Source: CAVQHY01 sp963712465 (GTDB lineage Bacteria; Actinomycetota; Thermoleophilia; Gaiellales; Gaiellaceae). Taken from it: a stretch of DNA of 64,000 bases. A program made the translations under genes and the position numbers. Positions 17,131-26,452 of this stretch are shown here, piece after piece. Location of the stretch: the NCBI GenBank assembly GCA_963712465.1, contig CAVQHY010000006.1:930001-994000 (forward strand), in the 5' to 3' direction. Each line of letters starts with the position of its first letter. Within the stretch, counting starts at the first letter, position 1. Under the pieces are notes generated by a model, which saw only the letters and a program-made list of their open reading frames with translations, ran no database searches and was not told the origin of the DNA.

Positions 17131-17283
17131 GTGCCCCAGAGGAAACAGATCGAGTTCCCGCCCGAGCAGTCGCCGCTCCGAGCGGTCACTCCCGTCTGCG
17201 TCGGCCTGTCGTTGCTGTTCATCGTCATCGTCGTCATCATCGTTCTTGCGCATCCGCACGGTGCGTTCATCGGGCCGTGGTAG
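17131..17283 (+). CDS. 50-residue single-helix membrane protein
   Basis: A tiny ORF with a GTG start preceded by GGGAGGAGGAGGT. The product begins MPQRKQIEFPPEQSPLRAV, continues with one strongly hydrophobic helix (LLFIVIVVIIVLAHP) and ends HGAFIGPW. It lies between the 79-residue membrane protein and the zinc-ribbon gene in what looks like one amt transcript. No family is recognised. The strong ribosome site and tight packing support it being real. Confidence 0.6.
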   Translation: MPQRKQIEFPPEQSPLRAVTPVCVGLSLLFIVIVVIIVLAHPHGAFIGPW

Positions 17284-17313
17284 CCTCTGCGGCTTCCGAG
17301 TAAGAAGGAGACG

Positions 17314-17529
17314 ATGGCCGGCTACTCGACGTGCGCGATCTGCGGACGTAAGAAGAGTCTCGGGATCCTCTCGAGCGCAAGCTGGGGATCCGTAACGACC
17401 AAGGACACGACCGTGCAGGCGTGCCCGACCTGCATGGGCGAGCACGCCGACTGGGAGAGCCGCCTTCAGGCCACCGCCGGTGAAGCCGGAGGGGTCGGCG
17501 GCTCGCCCGAGCTGAGCCCTCAGACCTAG
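17314..17529 (+). CDS. Small zinc-ribbon-like protein
   Basis: 71 residues starting MAGYSTCAICGRKKSLGILS, with CAIC near the N-terminus and CPTC about 30 residues later, forming a four-cysteine zinc ribbon. A disordered glycine/proline tail follows. The ATG is preceded by AAGGAG. It is soluble and could bind nucleic acid or protein. It is last in the amt string; its function is unknown. Confidence 0.65.
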   Translation: MAGYSTCAICGRKKSLGILSSASWGSVTTKDTTVQACPTCMGEHADWESRLQATAGEAGGVGGSPELSPQT

Positions 17530-17668
17530 CGGCCGGCTGTCCGGTGCGCCGTGGCGCGGGCACGACCTCAGCCGAGCCCTCCGTGGCGACGAGCCCGGCG
17601 CTCTTCGGGTGCGGGGGGTGCCATGCCGGTCGATCCCGTACGCGCCGATCGCCGAGTCACAACCCGTT

Positions 17669-17749
17669 GTTTGTGTTGCATCACTCAGGCCGATCCTCCA
17701 ACGGCAACCCCGATTGTCCTCTCGTCGCCGTCTCCCGGTGATGCAACAC
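17669..17749. repeat. 14-bp perfect inverted repeat, 53-bp spacer
   Basis: TTGTGTTGCATCAC (17669-17682) is matched exactly by its reverse complement GTGATGCAACACAA (17736-17749). The region (17530-17813) lies between convergent gene ends and contains no convincing gene. The arms could form a long stem as a bidirectional terminator, be two binding sites for one regulator, or be the ends of a tiny mobile element. No poly-T run follows. Confidence 0.55.
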
Positions 17750-17813
17750 AAGCGACGGCTCGTGACACAGTGGGCGAGGAGGCGCAGAGCGTGGGATTGC
17801 CGTCAGGCGAGGT

Positions 17814-18404
17814 CTACGCGCCCGCTGCCAGGGCTCGCTGGGAGGACGCGGCCGCCGCTTCGACGAGCTGGCGGGCGCGCGTCAGCCGCGGGTCGTCGGC
17901 CGTCATGCTCAGGTTGACGGCGACGAGGTTGGCGGAGGCCCGGGCCGCCGACTCGGCGAACAGCGTCGCCGCCGCGGCGTCTGCTCGCAGGTTCGGATTT
18001 CCCCGCAGGGCGACGAGCGCGCCCAGCTCCGCCACGTCGGCCGCCGCCTCCGCGATCAGCAACGGGATGTCCGCGGCCCGCGAGAGCGCGTTGCCGATCG
18101 CGCGGTTTCGCACCTCGGGCTCGAGATCCTTCGGTAGCCGCATCGCGGTCAGGACCTCCTCGTAGGCCAGCGCGTCGGCGTGTGCCAGCGGGGTCACGTG
18201 GGCGCGCAACTGCTCCGCCCGGCCGACGGTGTCTCCCGCTCCGTCCCAGTGGCGCTTCGAGAAGCGGCCGGCCATGGCGACGAGGCTCGCGGCCATCGCG
18301 ACGACGAAGGCGGCGACCGAGCCCCCGCCCGGCGCAGGCGTCTCGGCGGCGATCTCGTCGAGCAGGCGCAGGAGCTCGACGTCGGCGGGGGCAGGCGTCG
18401 TCAC
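17814..18404 (-). CDS. fchA: Methenyltetrahydrofolate cyclohydrolase / cyclodeaminase family (FchA-like)
   Basis: A 196-residue helical protein of the FTCD_C family. It has the signature EIAAETPAPGGGSVAAFVVA near residue 17 and LVAMAGRFSK after it. In C1-using bacteria the stand-alone protein (FchA) interconverts 5,10-methenyl-THF and 10-formyl-THF; fused forms deaminate formimino-THF in histidine breakdown. It is immediately downstream of formate-THF ligase, and no histidine-degradation genes are present, so the cyclohydrolase role is favoured. This would supply the formyl-THF that Fhs converts to formate plus ATP. It is the last gene of the sox-fhs-fchA string. Confidence 0.85.
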   Translation of the reverse strand: MTTPAPADVELLRLLDEIAAETPAPGGGSVAAFVVAMAASLVAMAGRFSKRHWDGAGDTVGRAEQLRAHVTPLAHADALAYEEVLTAMRLPKDLEPEVRNRAIGNALSRAADIPLLIAEAAADVAELGALVALRGNPNLRADAAAATLFAESAARASANLVAVNLSMTADDPRLTRARQLVEAAAASSQRALAAGA

Positions 18405-18440
18405 GCCTGCGATTCTCCCTCGATCCCGCGGTTCTCGTCT

Positions 18441-20108
18441 CTAGAACAGCCCGACCGTGCGCCCGGTCTCGTCGACGTCGACGTTCTGGAGCGCCGGCGT
18501 GACGCCGAGCCCCGGCATCGTCTGCATGTCGCCGCATAGCGCGACGAGCCAGCCTGCGCCCGTGTACGGGCGCAGGTCGCGCACGGGCACCGTGAAGCCG
18601 GTGGGGGCGCCTGCGAGCGTCGGATCGTGCGACAGCGAGAGGTGGGTCTTCGCCATGCAGATCGGCGTGCGGTCGAGGCCCGCCTCGGCGTAGAGCGCGA
18701 GCTTCTCCCGGGCGGCCGGGAGGAACTCGACGCCCTCGGCGCCGTAGGCGCGCGTCGCGATCGCCTCGATCTTCTCGGCGATCGGCTGGTCGAAGGAGTA
18801 GAGGGGCTTGTATGCGTTCGGACGCTCGGTCGCGGCGACGACGGCCTCGGCGAGCTCGGTCGCGCCCTCGCCGCCGCGCGCGAATGCGTCGTTGATCTCG
18901 GCCGCGAACGCGCCGTGGTCGAGCGCGAGCTTCCGCGCCAGCTCGACCTCCTCGTCGGTGTCCTCGGGCCGTCGGTTCACGGCGACGACGGGCTCGAGGC
19001 CGAACTCGCGCACGATGCCGATGTGGCGGGCGAGGTTGGCCGCGCCCTTCTCGACCGCGTCGAGCCCGCCCTCGGGATCCTCGGCGTGGTGCTTCATCGC
19101 GCGGCAGGTCGTCACGACGACGACGGCGCTCGGCGAGAGGCCGCCCATCGGGCAGACGATGTCGAGGAACTTCTCCATCCCCATGTCCGAGCCGAACCCC
19201 GACTCGGTGATGCAGATGTCGCCCAGCTTGAGCGCGACCTTGTCGGCGACGACGGAGTTGTTTCCGTGGGCGATGTTCGCGAACGGGCCGCAGTGCATGA
19301 AGCACGCCTGTCCCTCGAGCGTCTGGATCAGGTTCGGCTTCAGCGTCTCCTTCAGGATCACCGCCATCGCGCCGGCGGCCTGGAGGTCGTCGGCCGTGAC
19401 CGGCTCGCCCTCGTAGGTCGTGCCGACCGAGATCGCGCCGAGACGCGCGCGCAGGTCGGCCAGGTCGTTCGAGACGGCGACGATCGCCATCACCTCGGAG
19501 GCGGCGGTGATGTCGAAGCCGGTCTCGCGCGGGTAGCCGTTCGCGCGCCCGCCGAGGCCGACGACGATCTGCCGGAGCGACCGCTCGTTCATGTCGATGC
19601 AGCGCCGCCAGCTGATCGTCAGCGGGTCGATGCCGAGCTTGTTGCCGTGGAGGAGGTGCGCCTCGAGCGCGGCGGCGAGGAGGTTGTTCGCCGCTCCGAT
19701 CGCGTGGATGTCGCCCGTGAAATGGAGGTTCAGGTCCTCCATCGGCACGACCTGCGCGTAGCCTCCGCCGGCCGCCCCGCCCTTGATCCCGAACACGGGA
19801 CCGAGCGACGGCTCGCGCAGGCAGAGAACAGGGTTCTTGCCGATCTTGCCGAGGCCCTGGGTGAGCGACACGGACGTCGTCGTCTTGCCCTCGCCCGCCT
19901 TCGTCGGCGTGATCGCGGTGACGCAGACGAGCGGCGCGTCAGGCTTTGCGGTCAGCCGGTCGAGGACTGACAGGTCGACCTTCGCCTTGAAGCGGCCGTA
20001 GAGGTCGAACTCGTCCTCCTCGAGCCCGTAGCGCGCGGCGATGTCGGCGATCGGCTCGAGCTCGTGGGCCTGCGCGATGTCGAGATTGGACGGGACCTTC
20101 GTTGCCAT
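18441..20108 (-). CDS. fhs: Formate--tetrahydrofolate ligase
   Basis: A 555-residue cytosolic enzyme of normal family length. The ATP-binding loop is TPTKAGEGKTTTSVSL, followed by SLGPVFGIKGGAAGGGYAQV (the long glycine-rich family signature) and the HFTGDIHAIGAANNLLAAAL region. It links formate and THF at the cost of ATP, or runs in reverse to release formate and ATP from formyl-THF. Between soxB and fchA in a sarcosine-oxidation operon, the reverse direction is the natural reading, with formate passed to the formate dehydrogenase encoded about 10 kb away. Confidence 0.95.
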   Translation of the reverse strand: MATKVPSNLDIAQAHELEPIADIAARYGLEEDEFDLYGRFKAKVDLSVLDRLTAKPDAPLVCVTAITPTKAGEGKTTTSVSLTQGLGKIGKNPVLCLREPSLGPVFGIKGGAAGGGYAQVVPMEDLNLHFTGDIHAIGAANNLLAAALEAHLLHGNKLGIDPLTISWRRCIDMNERSLRQIVVGLGGRANGYPRETGFDITAASEVMAIVAVSNDLADLRARLGAISVGTTYEGEPVTADDLQAAGAMAVILKETLKPNLIQTLEGQACFMHCGPFANIAHGNNSVVADKVALKLGDICITESGFGSDMGMEKFLDIVCPMGGLSPSAVVVVTTCRAMKHHAEDPEGGLDAVEKGAANLARHIGIVREFGLEPVVAVNRRPEDTDEEVELARKLALDHGAFAAEINDAFARGGEGATELAEAVVAATERPNAYKPLYSFDQPIAEKIEAIATRAYGAEGVEFLPAAREKLALYAEAGLDRTPICMAKTHLSLSHDPTLAGAPTGFTVPVRDLRPYTGAGWLVALCGDMQTMPGLGVTPALQNVDVDETGRTVGLF

Positions 20109-20135
20109 CTGCGTCTCCTTGGCTGTCGGTAAGGC

Positions 20136-21341
20136 CTAGTGCGTGACGGAGGCGGCGGCCGCCTCCGACACGAGGGTGTCGGTGATGAAGCGCTCCAGCT
20201 TGAACGGCTCGATCAGCCGCGGCGTCTTACCCGTCGCGACGAGCTCGGCGATTGTCGTGCCGACGATCGGCGAGGCCTTGAACCCATAGGTACCCCAGCC
20301 GCAGTCGATGACGAAGCCCTCGACCTCGGTCACGCCCAGGATCGGGCTGAAGTCGGGCGTCATGTCGCAGAGGCCGGTCCACTGTCGCAGGATCCGGGTT
20401 CCTGCGAGCTGGGGGAAGAGCTCGAGCATGTACTTGGCGAGCTCCTCGACGAACGGAAAGGTGCCCTTGAACGAGAAGGTCGGGTACGGCTCGACGCCCG
20501 AGCCCATCAGGAACTCACCGCGATCGGTCTGGGAGACGTAGATGTGGAGCTGTCCCGAGACGATGACGACGTCGAGGAAGGGCTTCACCGGCTCTGTGAC
20601 GCACGCCTGGAGGATCGTCGTCCACATCGGCAGCCGAACGCCGGCCGTGTCGGCGATCTGGGTCGACCAGCCGGCGATGCAGGAGACGACCGTGTCGCAC
20701 GCGATCGGGCCCCGGTTCGTCTGCACCCCCGTCACCCGTCCGTTCGCGACGTCGATCCCGGTCACGTCGACCCCCTGGTGGATCTCCGCGCCGCCCCGGT
20801 CGGCCGCGCGCGCGTAGCCCCAGACGACCGCGTCGTGACGGATGATCCCGCCCGGCGGGTGGTACAGCGCACCGTAGATCGGAAACGCGCCGTCGAGGTG
20901 GATCTGCGGGCAGAGCTCCTTGACCTCGTCGCGCCCGACGACGCGGCTGTCGATCCCGAGCAGCTTGTTCACCTCGGCCCGCTCGGTCGAGACGATCATG
21001 CCGCGGTCGGAATGGGCGAGCGTCAGGTGGCCGTGCTGGGAGAACATGACGTTGAAGCCCAGGTCCTGCGAGAGCCCCTCGTAGAGCTTCACGCTCGCCT
21101 CGTAGAACTCGGCGCCCTCCGGCGTGCGGTAGTTCGAGCGGATGATCGTCGTGTTCCGGCCCGAGCCGCCCGCGCCGATGTAGTCGCGCTCGAGCACCGC
21201 GACGTTCGTGACGCCGTGATTCTTCGCCAGGTAGTACGCGGTGGCGAGCCCATGCGCCCCGCCGCCGATGACGACGACGTCGTAGCGATCGGCGAGCGTG
21301 CTCCGCCGCCACATCCGCGACTTGCGCAGGATGTCCTTCAC
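20136..21341 (-). CDS. soxB: Sarcosine oxidase beta subunit
   Basis: A 401-residue flavoprotein starting at GTG 21341, which overlaps the soxG stop (GTGA). It has YDVVVIGGGAHGLATAYYLA (GxGxxG), the RNTTIIRSNYRTPEG stretch characteristic of heterotetrameric SoxB, and the C-terminal TPDFSPILGVTEVEGFVID with GWGTYGFKASPI. SoxB carries FAD and the covalent FMN and oxidises sarcosine to glycine, with the methylene passed to THF on SoxA. In contrast to soxA and soxG, its frame is intact over 1.2 kb. Confidence 0.93.
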   Translation of the reverse strand: MKDILRKSRMWRRSTLADRYDVVVIGGGAHGLATAYYLAKNHGVTNVAVLERDYIGAGGSGRNTTIIRSNYRTPEGAEFYEASVKLYEGLSQDLGFNVMFSQHGHLTLAHSDRGMIVSTERAEVNKLLGIDSRVVGRDEVKELCPQIHLDGAFPIYGALYHPPGGIIRHDAVVWGYARAADRGGAEIHQGVDVTGIDVANGRVTGVQTNRGPIACDTVVSCIAGWSTQIADTAGVRLPMWTTILQACVTEPVKPFLDVVIVSGQLHIYVSQTDRGEFLMGSGVEPYPTFSFKGTFPFVEELAKYMLELFPQLAGTRILRQWTGLCDMTPDFSPILGVTEVEGFVIDCGWGTYGFKASPIVGTTIAELVATGKTPRLIEPFKLERFITDTLVSEAAAASVTH

Positions 21342-21960
21342 GACTGCAGCCCCAGCGCCGCGTCGACGCCGACCGGGCCGCCGCCGAACGGCTCGGCGGC
21401 GTCCAGCGCGACTTCCCAGACGTAGTGCCCGTACTCCTGTCCGAACACGATCCAGTAGCCCGCCCTCGCGCTCGAGGACGTGCGCGGTCACGTGCGCGAG
21501 CGCCCCGCTCGTCGGGAACTCGTGCATGTGCGTCAGCCGCCGCAGCAACGCCCCAGCCTGCGGACCGACGAGCGCGAGCACCGAGTACGCGCCCGTCTGG
21601 TCGAGCACGAGCTCGAACCGGTTCGCGAGCTTGTCGCGCAGCGCGGACGCGGCGGGATAGCGGCAGAGGACGAGGTGGCGGTCGGGCCGGATCGAGTACC
21701 AGTCGAGCACGTCGGCGGACTCGTCGGGTGAGCCTTCGCCGCGCACCTCGATCTTCCCGAGGTGCGAGAGGTCGACGAGCCCGACGCGCTCGAGGCGCTC
21801 CGCCTCGCCCGGGACCGACGTCGCCACGAGCCATTCGCCACGCTGCTCGAACGTGGCGCCCGCATCGCGCAGATGGCGCTCGGCGGAGGAGTGAAGCACG
21901 GGGAAGCGAGCCCCGGTAGGCGGCCGCGCGATCGGGCGAGAGGAAGTCGAGGCTGCTCAC
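21338..21960 (-). pseudogene. soxG: Sarcosine oxidase gamma subunit, two frame breaks
   Basis: The reading starts at GTG 21960 (MSSLDFLSPDRAAAYRGSLP), coupled to the soxA stop. It then shifts frame at about 21900 in a run of four Cs (CTTCCCCGTG; three would be in frame). It continues as VLHSSAERHLRDAGATFEQR and shifts again near 21464, where GGCGGGCTACTGG needs one G fewer. After that it reads YWIVFGQEYGHYVWEVALDA to a TGA overlapping soxB. With both bases removed the protein is about 206 residues, normal for SoxG. Both breaks are single extra bases in G or C runs, so sequencing or assembly error is as likely as real decay. Confidence 0.8.
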
Positions 21961-24613
21961 GACCGCAGACGCGCTCCCTCCGGGTCGAAGAACGGCTTCG
22001 TGACGACGCGCGCCTTCTCGAGCTCACCGTCGATGCGGACGTCGAACTCGTCGCCGTCGTCGGCGAGCTCGATCGGCACGATCGCCATGCCGATCACCTT
22101 GCCGCACCTGCTCGCTCCAGCGGACGCTCGTGACCCGGCCCGCCGACCTGCCGTCGACGACGACCTGGCCACCCTCGACGGGCATCGTCCCGTTCGGCAT
22201 CTCGAAGCCGACCAGCATCCATTTCAGGCCGCGCTCGGCCACCTGCTCGATCGACCACTTGCCGATGAAGTCGTCCTTGTCGAGCTTGACGATCCACGGC
22301 ATCGCCGCCTCGAGCGGGTTCGACTCGCCGTCGGTGTCCTGACCGACAAGGATGTGCATCTTCTCGAGCCGGAGGATCCGCTGCGGCTCGAGGCCGAACG
22401 GGGCGGCGTTCCAGTCCTGGCCGGCGGCGAAGAGCGCGTCCCAGACGTGCTCGCCGTACGGGCTCGGGAAGTGGATCTCGTAGCCGAGCTCGCCGACGAA
22501 GCCGATCCGCAGGACGAGCGCAGGCGCGCCGGCGACGTGGGCGTGCTTCGCGTCGAGGTATGCGAACGCCTCGTTCGACACGTCGATGTCGGCGATCCTC
22601 TCCATCAGCTTGCGGGCGTTGGGCCCGGCGACGTTGACGGCAGCGACCGCGCCGGTGACGTTCGCGAACTCGACGTCCATGCGCCAGACGGCGTTCCACC
22701 ACTCGAACCACTCGAAGACCGCGTCGGCGCCCGTCGACGTCGTCGTGACGTAGAACTCGTCCTCGCCGAGACGGGCGACCGTGCCGTCGTCGAAGATCCG
22801 GCCGCCGTCCGTGGTGAGCACGCCGTAGCGGATCCGCCCGATCTTCAGGTCGGAGAACCGGTTCGGGTAGATGCGGTCGAGAAACGTGCCCGCGTCGGGC
22901 CCCTTCGACGACGATCTTGCCGAGCGTCGAGACGTCGATCACGCCGATCGACTCGTGCACGCGCTTGCGCCTCGGCGTTCGTGTCCTTGCCGTAGGCGTG
23001 CGGCCGCCGCCACGCGCCTGTCCAGAACACCTCCGCGCCCATGTCCCTGTGGGCGTGGTGCATCGACGTGCGCTTCGCCGGCTCGTGCGGCCGGCCGGCG
23101 AGCAGGCCCATCGAGACGGCGTCCACGGCGGGCGGGCGGTCGTCGTGCCGATCGTCTCCTCGTCGGTCGAGTCACAGCTTCGCGTAGATGCGGATCGAGT
23201 TCGTGTGGCAGAGCTTGCCCTGGCAGGGGCCCATCGTCACGGTCGTGTAGCGCTTGGCGAGCTGGATCGAGTCGTAGCCCTCCTCGATCGCGTACTTCAG
23301 GTCCTTGGCCGTCTGGTCCTCGCAGTAGCAGACGAAGCAGCCCTTGCCCTCGCCGAGCACGGGCGCGGGGGAGGCGACCTCGCCGACGTCGCCCGCGCAC
23401 CCGCCGACCGCCGACACGCCGGCGGGCAGGTCGGTCGGGACGAAGATGCCGCGCGAGCGCGTCGTAGCTCACGGTCGCGCCGGCGTGCGCGAGCAGCTGG
23501 TAGGCGGGCTGGGGGCTTCCAGCCATCACGACGAGGTCGCAGTCGATCGACTTGCCGTCCACCGACCATGGCTTTCACGCGCCCGTGGCTTCCCTTCGCG
23601 GCGAGCGAGCGGGGCGCCTGCTCGCGGAAGTCGACCACGTCGGCGACCGTGGTACCGGCCCGGCGCAGATCGTCGGCCGCGGCAAGGCCCCGGTCGTCGA
23701 CGGTGAGGACGACCGCCTGACCGCCCGGCCGGATCGACCAGAAGTTCACGAGCCGACGCACGGCCGTCGGGAACATCACGCCGACCAGGTCGTTCCCCGG
23801 GAAGACGAGCGGTTGGTCGCTGATCCCCGCCGCCGCGACGACGTGCTCCGCGCGGAAGCGGATCAGCAGATTGCCGTGCTCGACCGGGACGAGCCCGCCC
23901 TCGTAGACCCCGATCGCCGTGGCGGGCGCGAGCACCTCGACGCCGAGGTCGCGGGCACGCTTGGCCAGAAACGATGCCTCGTCGGCTCCGTTCGGAGAGA
24001 AGAGGAGCTCGCCTCCGGGCGCGGGGCCCTCGTCCACGAGCGCGACCTCCTGGCCGCCCTGGGCGGCCTCGATCGCCGCCTCGAGGCCGGACCGGCCGCC
24101 GCCGACGACGAGGACTTCGACGTGGCGATGCTCGACGTCGTAGCGCTCCGTCCGCTCCGCCTCGGGGTCGAGCGAGCCGAGCCCCGCGGCCCCGCGAAGG
24201 AACTTCTCGTAGAGCGGCCAGAAGGCCTTCGGACGGATGAACGTCTTGTAGTAGAAGCCCGGCGGCGTGAACGGCCCGCCGATCTTGTCCGTGATCGCCA
24301 TCAGGTCGAAGTCGAGCGAGCCGAGGTAGTTCTGCGGCTTCACGCTCATCCCCTCGCGCACCGGCGTCGCGCACGTGCGGACGTTCGGGATGCCGTCGAC
24401 GGTCATCTGGCAGTTCGGGCAGTGCCCCTGACAGCAGAGCAGGCCGCGCGGGCGGTGGTACTTGAAGCTGCGCGAGAACGTCCTGCGCCCGGCGGCGTAG
24501 AGCGCCGAGCCGATCGTGTCGCCCGCGAACGCGGTGACGGGCTTGCCGTTGTACGTGAAGGCAATCGTCGTCGTGCGGTCGAGACGCTCGTGCGCCTGCG
24601 GCTCGAGGCGCAT
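21957..24613 (-). pseudogene. soxA: Sarcosine oxidase alpha subunit, about seven frame breaks
   Basis: The ATG at 24613 overlaps the soxD stop. The N-terminus carries the 2Fe-2S-like domain (RPRGLLCCQGHCPNCQMTVD), then the NAD/FAD-type fold (VEVLVVGGGRSGLEAAIEAA), a Cys-rich part (GKGCFVCYCEDQTAKDLKYA) and the C-terminal aminomethyltransferase (GcvT) domain (RIGFVGELGYEIHFPSPYGE). The frame changes near 23565, 23455, 23172, 23125, 22980, 22903 and 22108. Six need removal of one base and one (about 23125) needs addition of one. Between breaks the sequence is fully family-like, with no scattered stops. Corrected length is about 883 residues. It is either recently inactivated or mis-sequenced. 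Confidence 0.8.
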
Positions 24614-24876
24614 CAGGGCGACCCGGCCCCCGGGAGCTCGGTCCTGAGCACCTCGTTCGTGGTCGTGTCGCGCTCGGCGATGAACCACAGGCCGCACCCG
24701 TGGCGGTGGTACCACCACTCGCGGTGGACGCCCGCGACGTTGTCCCGGACGTAGAGGTACGTCGTCAGCTCCCGGAGCGTTGGCGTCTCCTTCGGCCGCC
24801 GGGTGATCTCCCCGGCGTTGCGAAACTCCTCGCGTTCGCGAGGCCCGCAGTTGGGACAGCGGAGCAGAAGGGTCAT
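24613..24876 (-). CDS. soxD: Sarcosine oxidase delta subunit
   Basis: 87 residues, normal SoxD length. The zinc site is formed by LRCPNCGPRER near the N-terminus and WYHRHGCGLWF near residue 57. The C-terminal TTTNEVLRTELPG is also family-typical. SoxD is the small structural zinc subunit of the heterotetrameric enzyme. It ends in a TGATG overlap with soxA, giving gene order D-A-G-B rather than the common B-D-A-G. Confidence 0.92.
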   Translation of the reverse strand: MTLLLRCPNCGPREREEFRNAGEITRRPKETPTLRELTTYLYVRDNVAGVHREWWYHRHGCGLWFIAERDTTTNEVLRTELPGAGSP

Positions 24877-25014
24877 CGAAGAGGTATCTCCACTAGGGAA
24901 ACGCTATTGCCATTCTTGCGGATCCTGCCAACGGGCGCAAACGAGGAGCACCCAGCTCCGAGCCAGCGATCGTCGGGCGCGGCGTCAGATCTCGACTTCG
25001 CGGTCGGGATGCGT

Positions 25015-26379
25015 TCAGAAGCGCGTGAGGTACTCGTTCAGCTCCCACTGGGTGACCTGCTCGTGGTAACGGGCCCACTCCTCTCGCTTCACGCGGATGA
25101 AGTAGTCGACGTAGTCCTCGTCGCGGCCGCGGCCGAGCGCGGTGCGCAGGACGTCGCAGCCCTCGAGCTCGTGGGTCGCCTCGAGCAGGTTGGCCGGAAG
25201 TGTCTCGAGGCCGCGGCGACGTAGCTCGTCGTAGGGGATCGCGTAGAGGTTCTCGGCGTTCGGCTCGCCTGCGTCGAGCGAGTTCTCGATCCCGTCGAGG
25301 CCGGCCGCGAGCACCGCGGCGGCGGCGAGGTAGGGGTTGCACGAGCCGTCGATCGTGCGGTCCTCGATCCGCCCCGGGCCGGGGATGCGCAGCATCTGGG
25401 TGCGGTTGTTGTAGCCGTAGCTGATCCAGACGGGCGACCACGTGGCGCCGCTCGCCGTCGTGCCGACCTTGAGGCGCTTGTACGAGTTGACCGTCGGCGC
25501 CGTCACGGCGCTGTAGGCCCTCGCGTGCTTCTTGAGCCCGCCGACGAAGCTGTAGGCGAGCTGTGAGAGGCCGAGGCCGCGGGGGTCGGCCTCGTCGAGG
25601 AAGAGGTTGGTGTCGCCGTCCCACAGCGACAGGTGGAAATGGCAGCCGTTCCCGGTCAGGTTCGCGAACGGCTTGGGCATGAACGTGGCGATCATCCCGC
25701 GCTGCTCGGCGAGGGTGTGAACCATGTAGCGGAAGAAGATCGCCCGGTCGCAGCTCACGAGCGCGTCGTCGTAGGTGAAGTTCTGCTCGAACTGGCCGTT
25801 CGCATCCTCGTGGTCGTTCGCGTAGTTGCCCCACCCGAGCTCGTTGCAGTAGCGCGACACCGTGGTCAGGAGCTCGTACTGCCGCGTCAGGCCGGTGATG
25901 TCGTAGCAGGGCTTCTCGAGCGTGTCGAGCTCGTCGGCCAGCTCGATCGACCCGTCCTCGCGCCGGCGGACGAGGAAGTACTCGAGCTCGAGGCCCAGCT
26001 TCAGGTCGTACCCCTTCGCGCGGGCAGCCGCGAGCACGCTCTTCAGGATCGTGCGCGGACAGTACGGCCAGGGCTCTCCTTCGACGGTCACGTCGCAGGC
26101 GAAGCGGGCAAGGCCCGGCTGCCAGGGCACGGGCGTGTAGCTCGCGGGGTCGGGGATCGCGGCGATGTCGGGATCGGCGGGCACCTGGCCGATCTCGCCC
26201 GCGGCGAAGCCGGCGAAGCCGGCCCCTTCGGTCAGCAGCGAGTCCAGGTTCGCTGCCGGAACGAGCTTCGCGCTCGGGCGCGCGTACATGTCGACGAACT
26301 GGGCGAAGAAGAACTCGATCCCGTCTTTCTTGGCCCGGGCCCTGACCTCGTCGACGGACTGCGGGGCCTCGACCGCCAT
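25015..26379 (-). CDS. glnT: Glutamine synthetase family, type III/GlnT-like ligase
   Basis: A 454-residue ATP-dependent ligase with glutamine-synthetase motifs: LELEYFLVRRREDGS, then NGQFEQNFTYDDALVS (metal-binding Glu), GNGCHFHLSLWDGDTN (the N-G-x-H-xH ATP/metal site) and EDRTIDGSCNPYLAAAAVLA. The adenylylation loop of GlnA is absent. GlnT-type enzymes are often found in sarcosine and methylamine gene sets, where they make gamma-glutamylmethylamide or detoxify ammonium. It sits between the PucR-type regulator and soxD on one strand, so a role in amine nitrogen handling is likely. The exact amine is not readable. Confidence 0.85.
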   Translation of the reverse strand: MAVEAPQSVDEVRARAKKDGIEFFFAQFVDMYARPSAKLVPAANLDSLLTEGAGFAGFAAGEIGQVPADPDIAAIPDPASYTPVPWQPGLARFACDVTVEGEPWPYCPRTILKSVLAAARAKGYDLKLGLELEYFLVRRREDGSIELADELDTLEKPCYDITGLTRQYELLTTVSRYCNELGWGNYANDHEDANGQFEQNFTYDDALVSCDRAIFFRYMVHTLAEQRGMIATFMPKPFANLTGNGCHFHLSLWDGDTNLFLDEADPRGLGLSQLAYSFVGGLKKHARAYSAVTAPTVNSYKRLKVGTTASGATWSPVWISYGYNNRTQMLRIPGPGRIEDRTIDGSCNPYLAAAAVLAAGLDGIENSLDAGEPNAENLYAIPYDELRRRGLETLPANLLEATHELEGCDVLRTALGRGRDEDYVDYFIRVKREEWARYHEQVTQWELNEYLTRF

Positions 26380-26452
26380 GCGCTTCTCCCTCCTTGCCGG
26401 GGTGGACCGGAGGACACTAACGCGCCGGGGGCCGATCGCCAGTGGCAGGTTG

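Noticed and set aside
23160..23185. CTG TGA C in soxA as an RF2-like programmed +1 frameshift.
   Set aside because: It resembles CUU UGA C, but six other breaks in the same gene lack any slippery motif and no upstream Shine-Dalgarno-like stimulator is at the right place.
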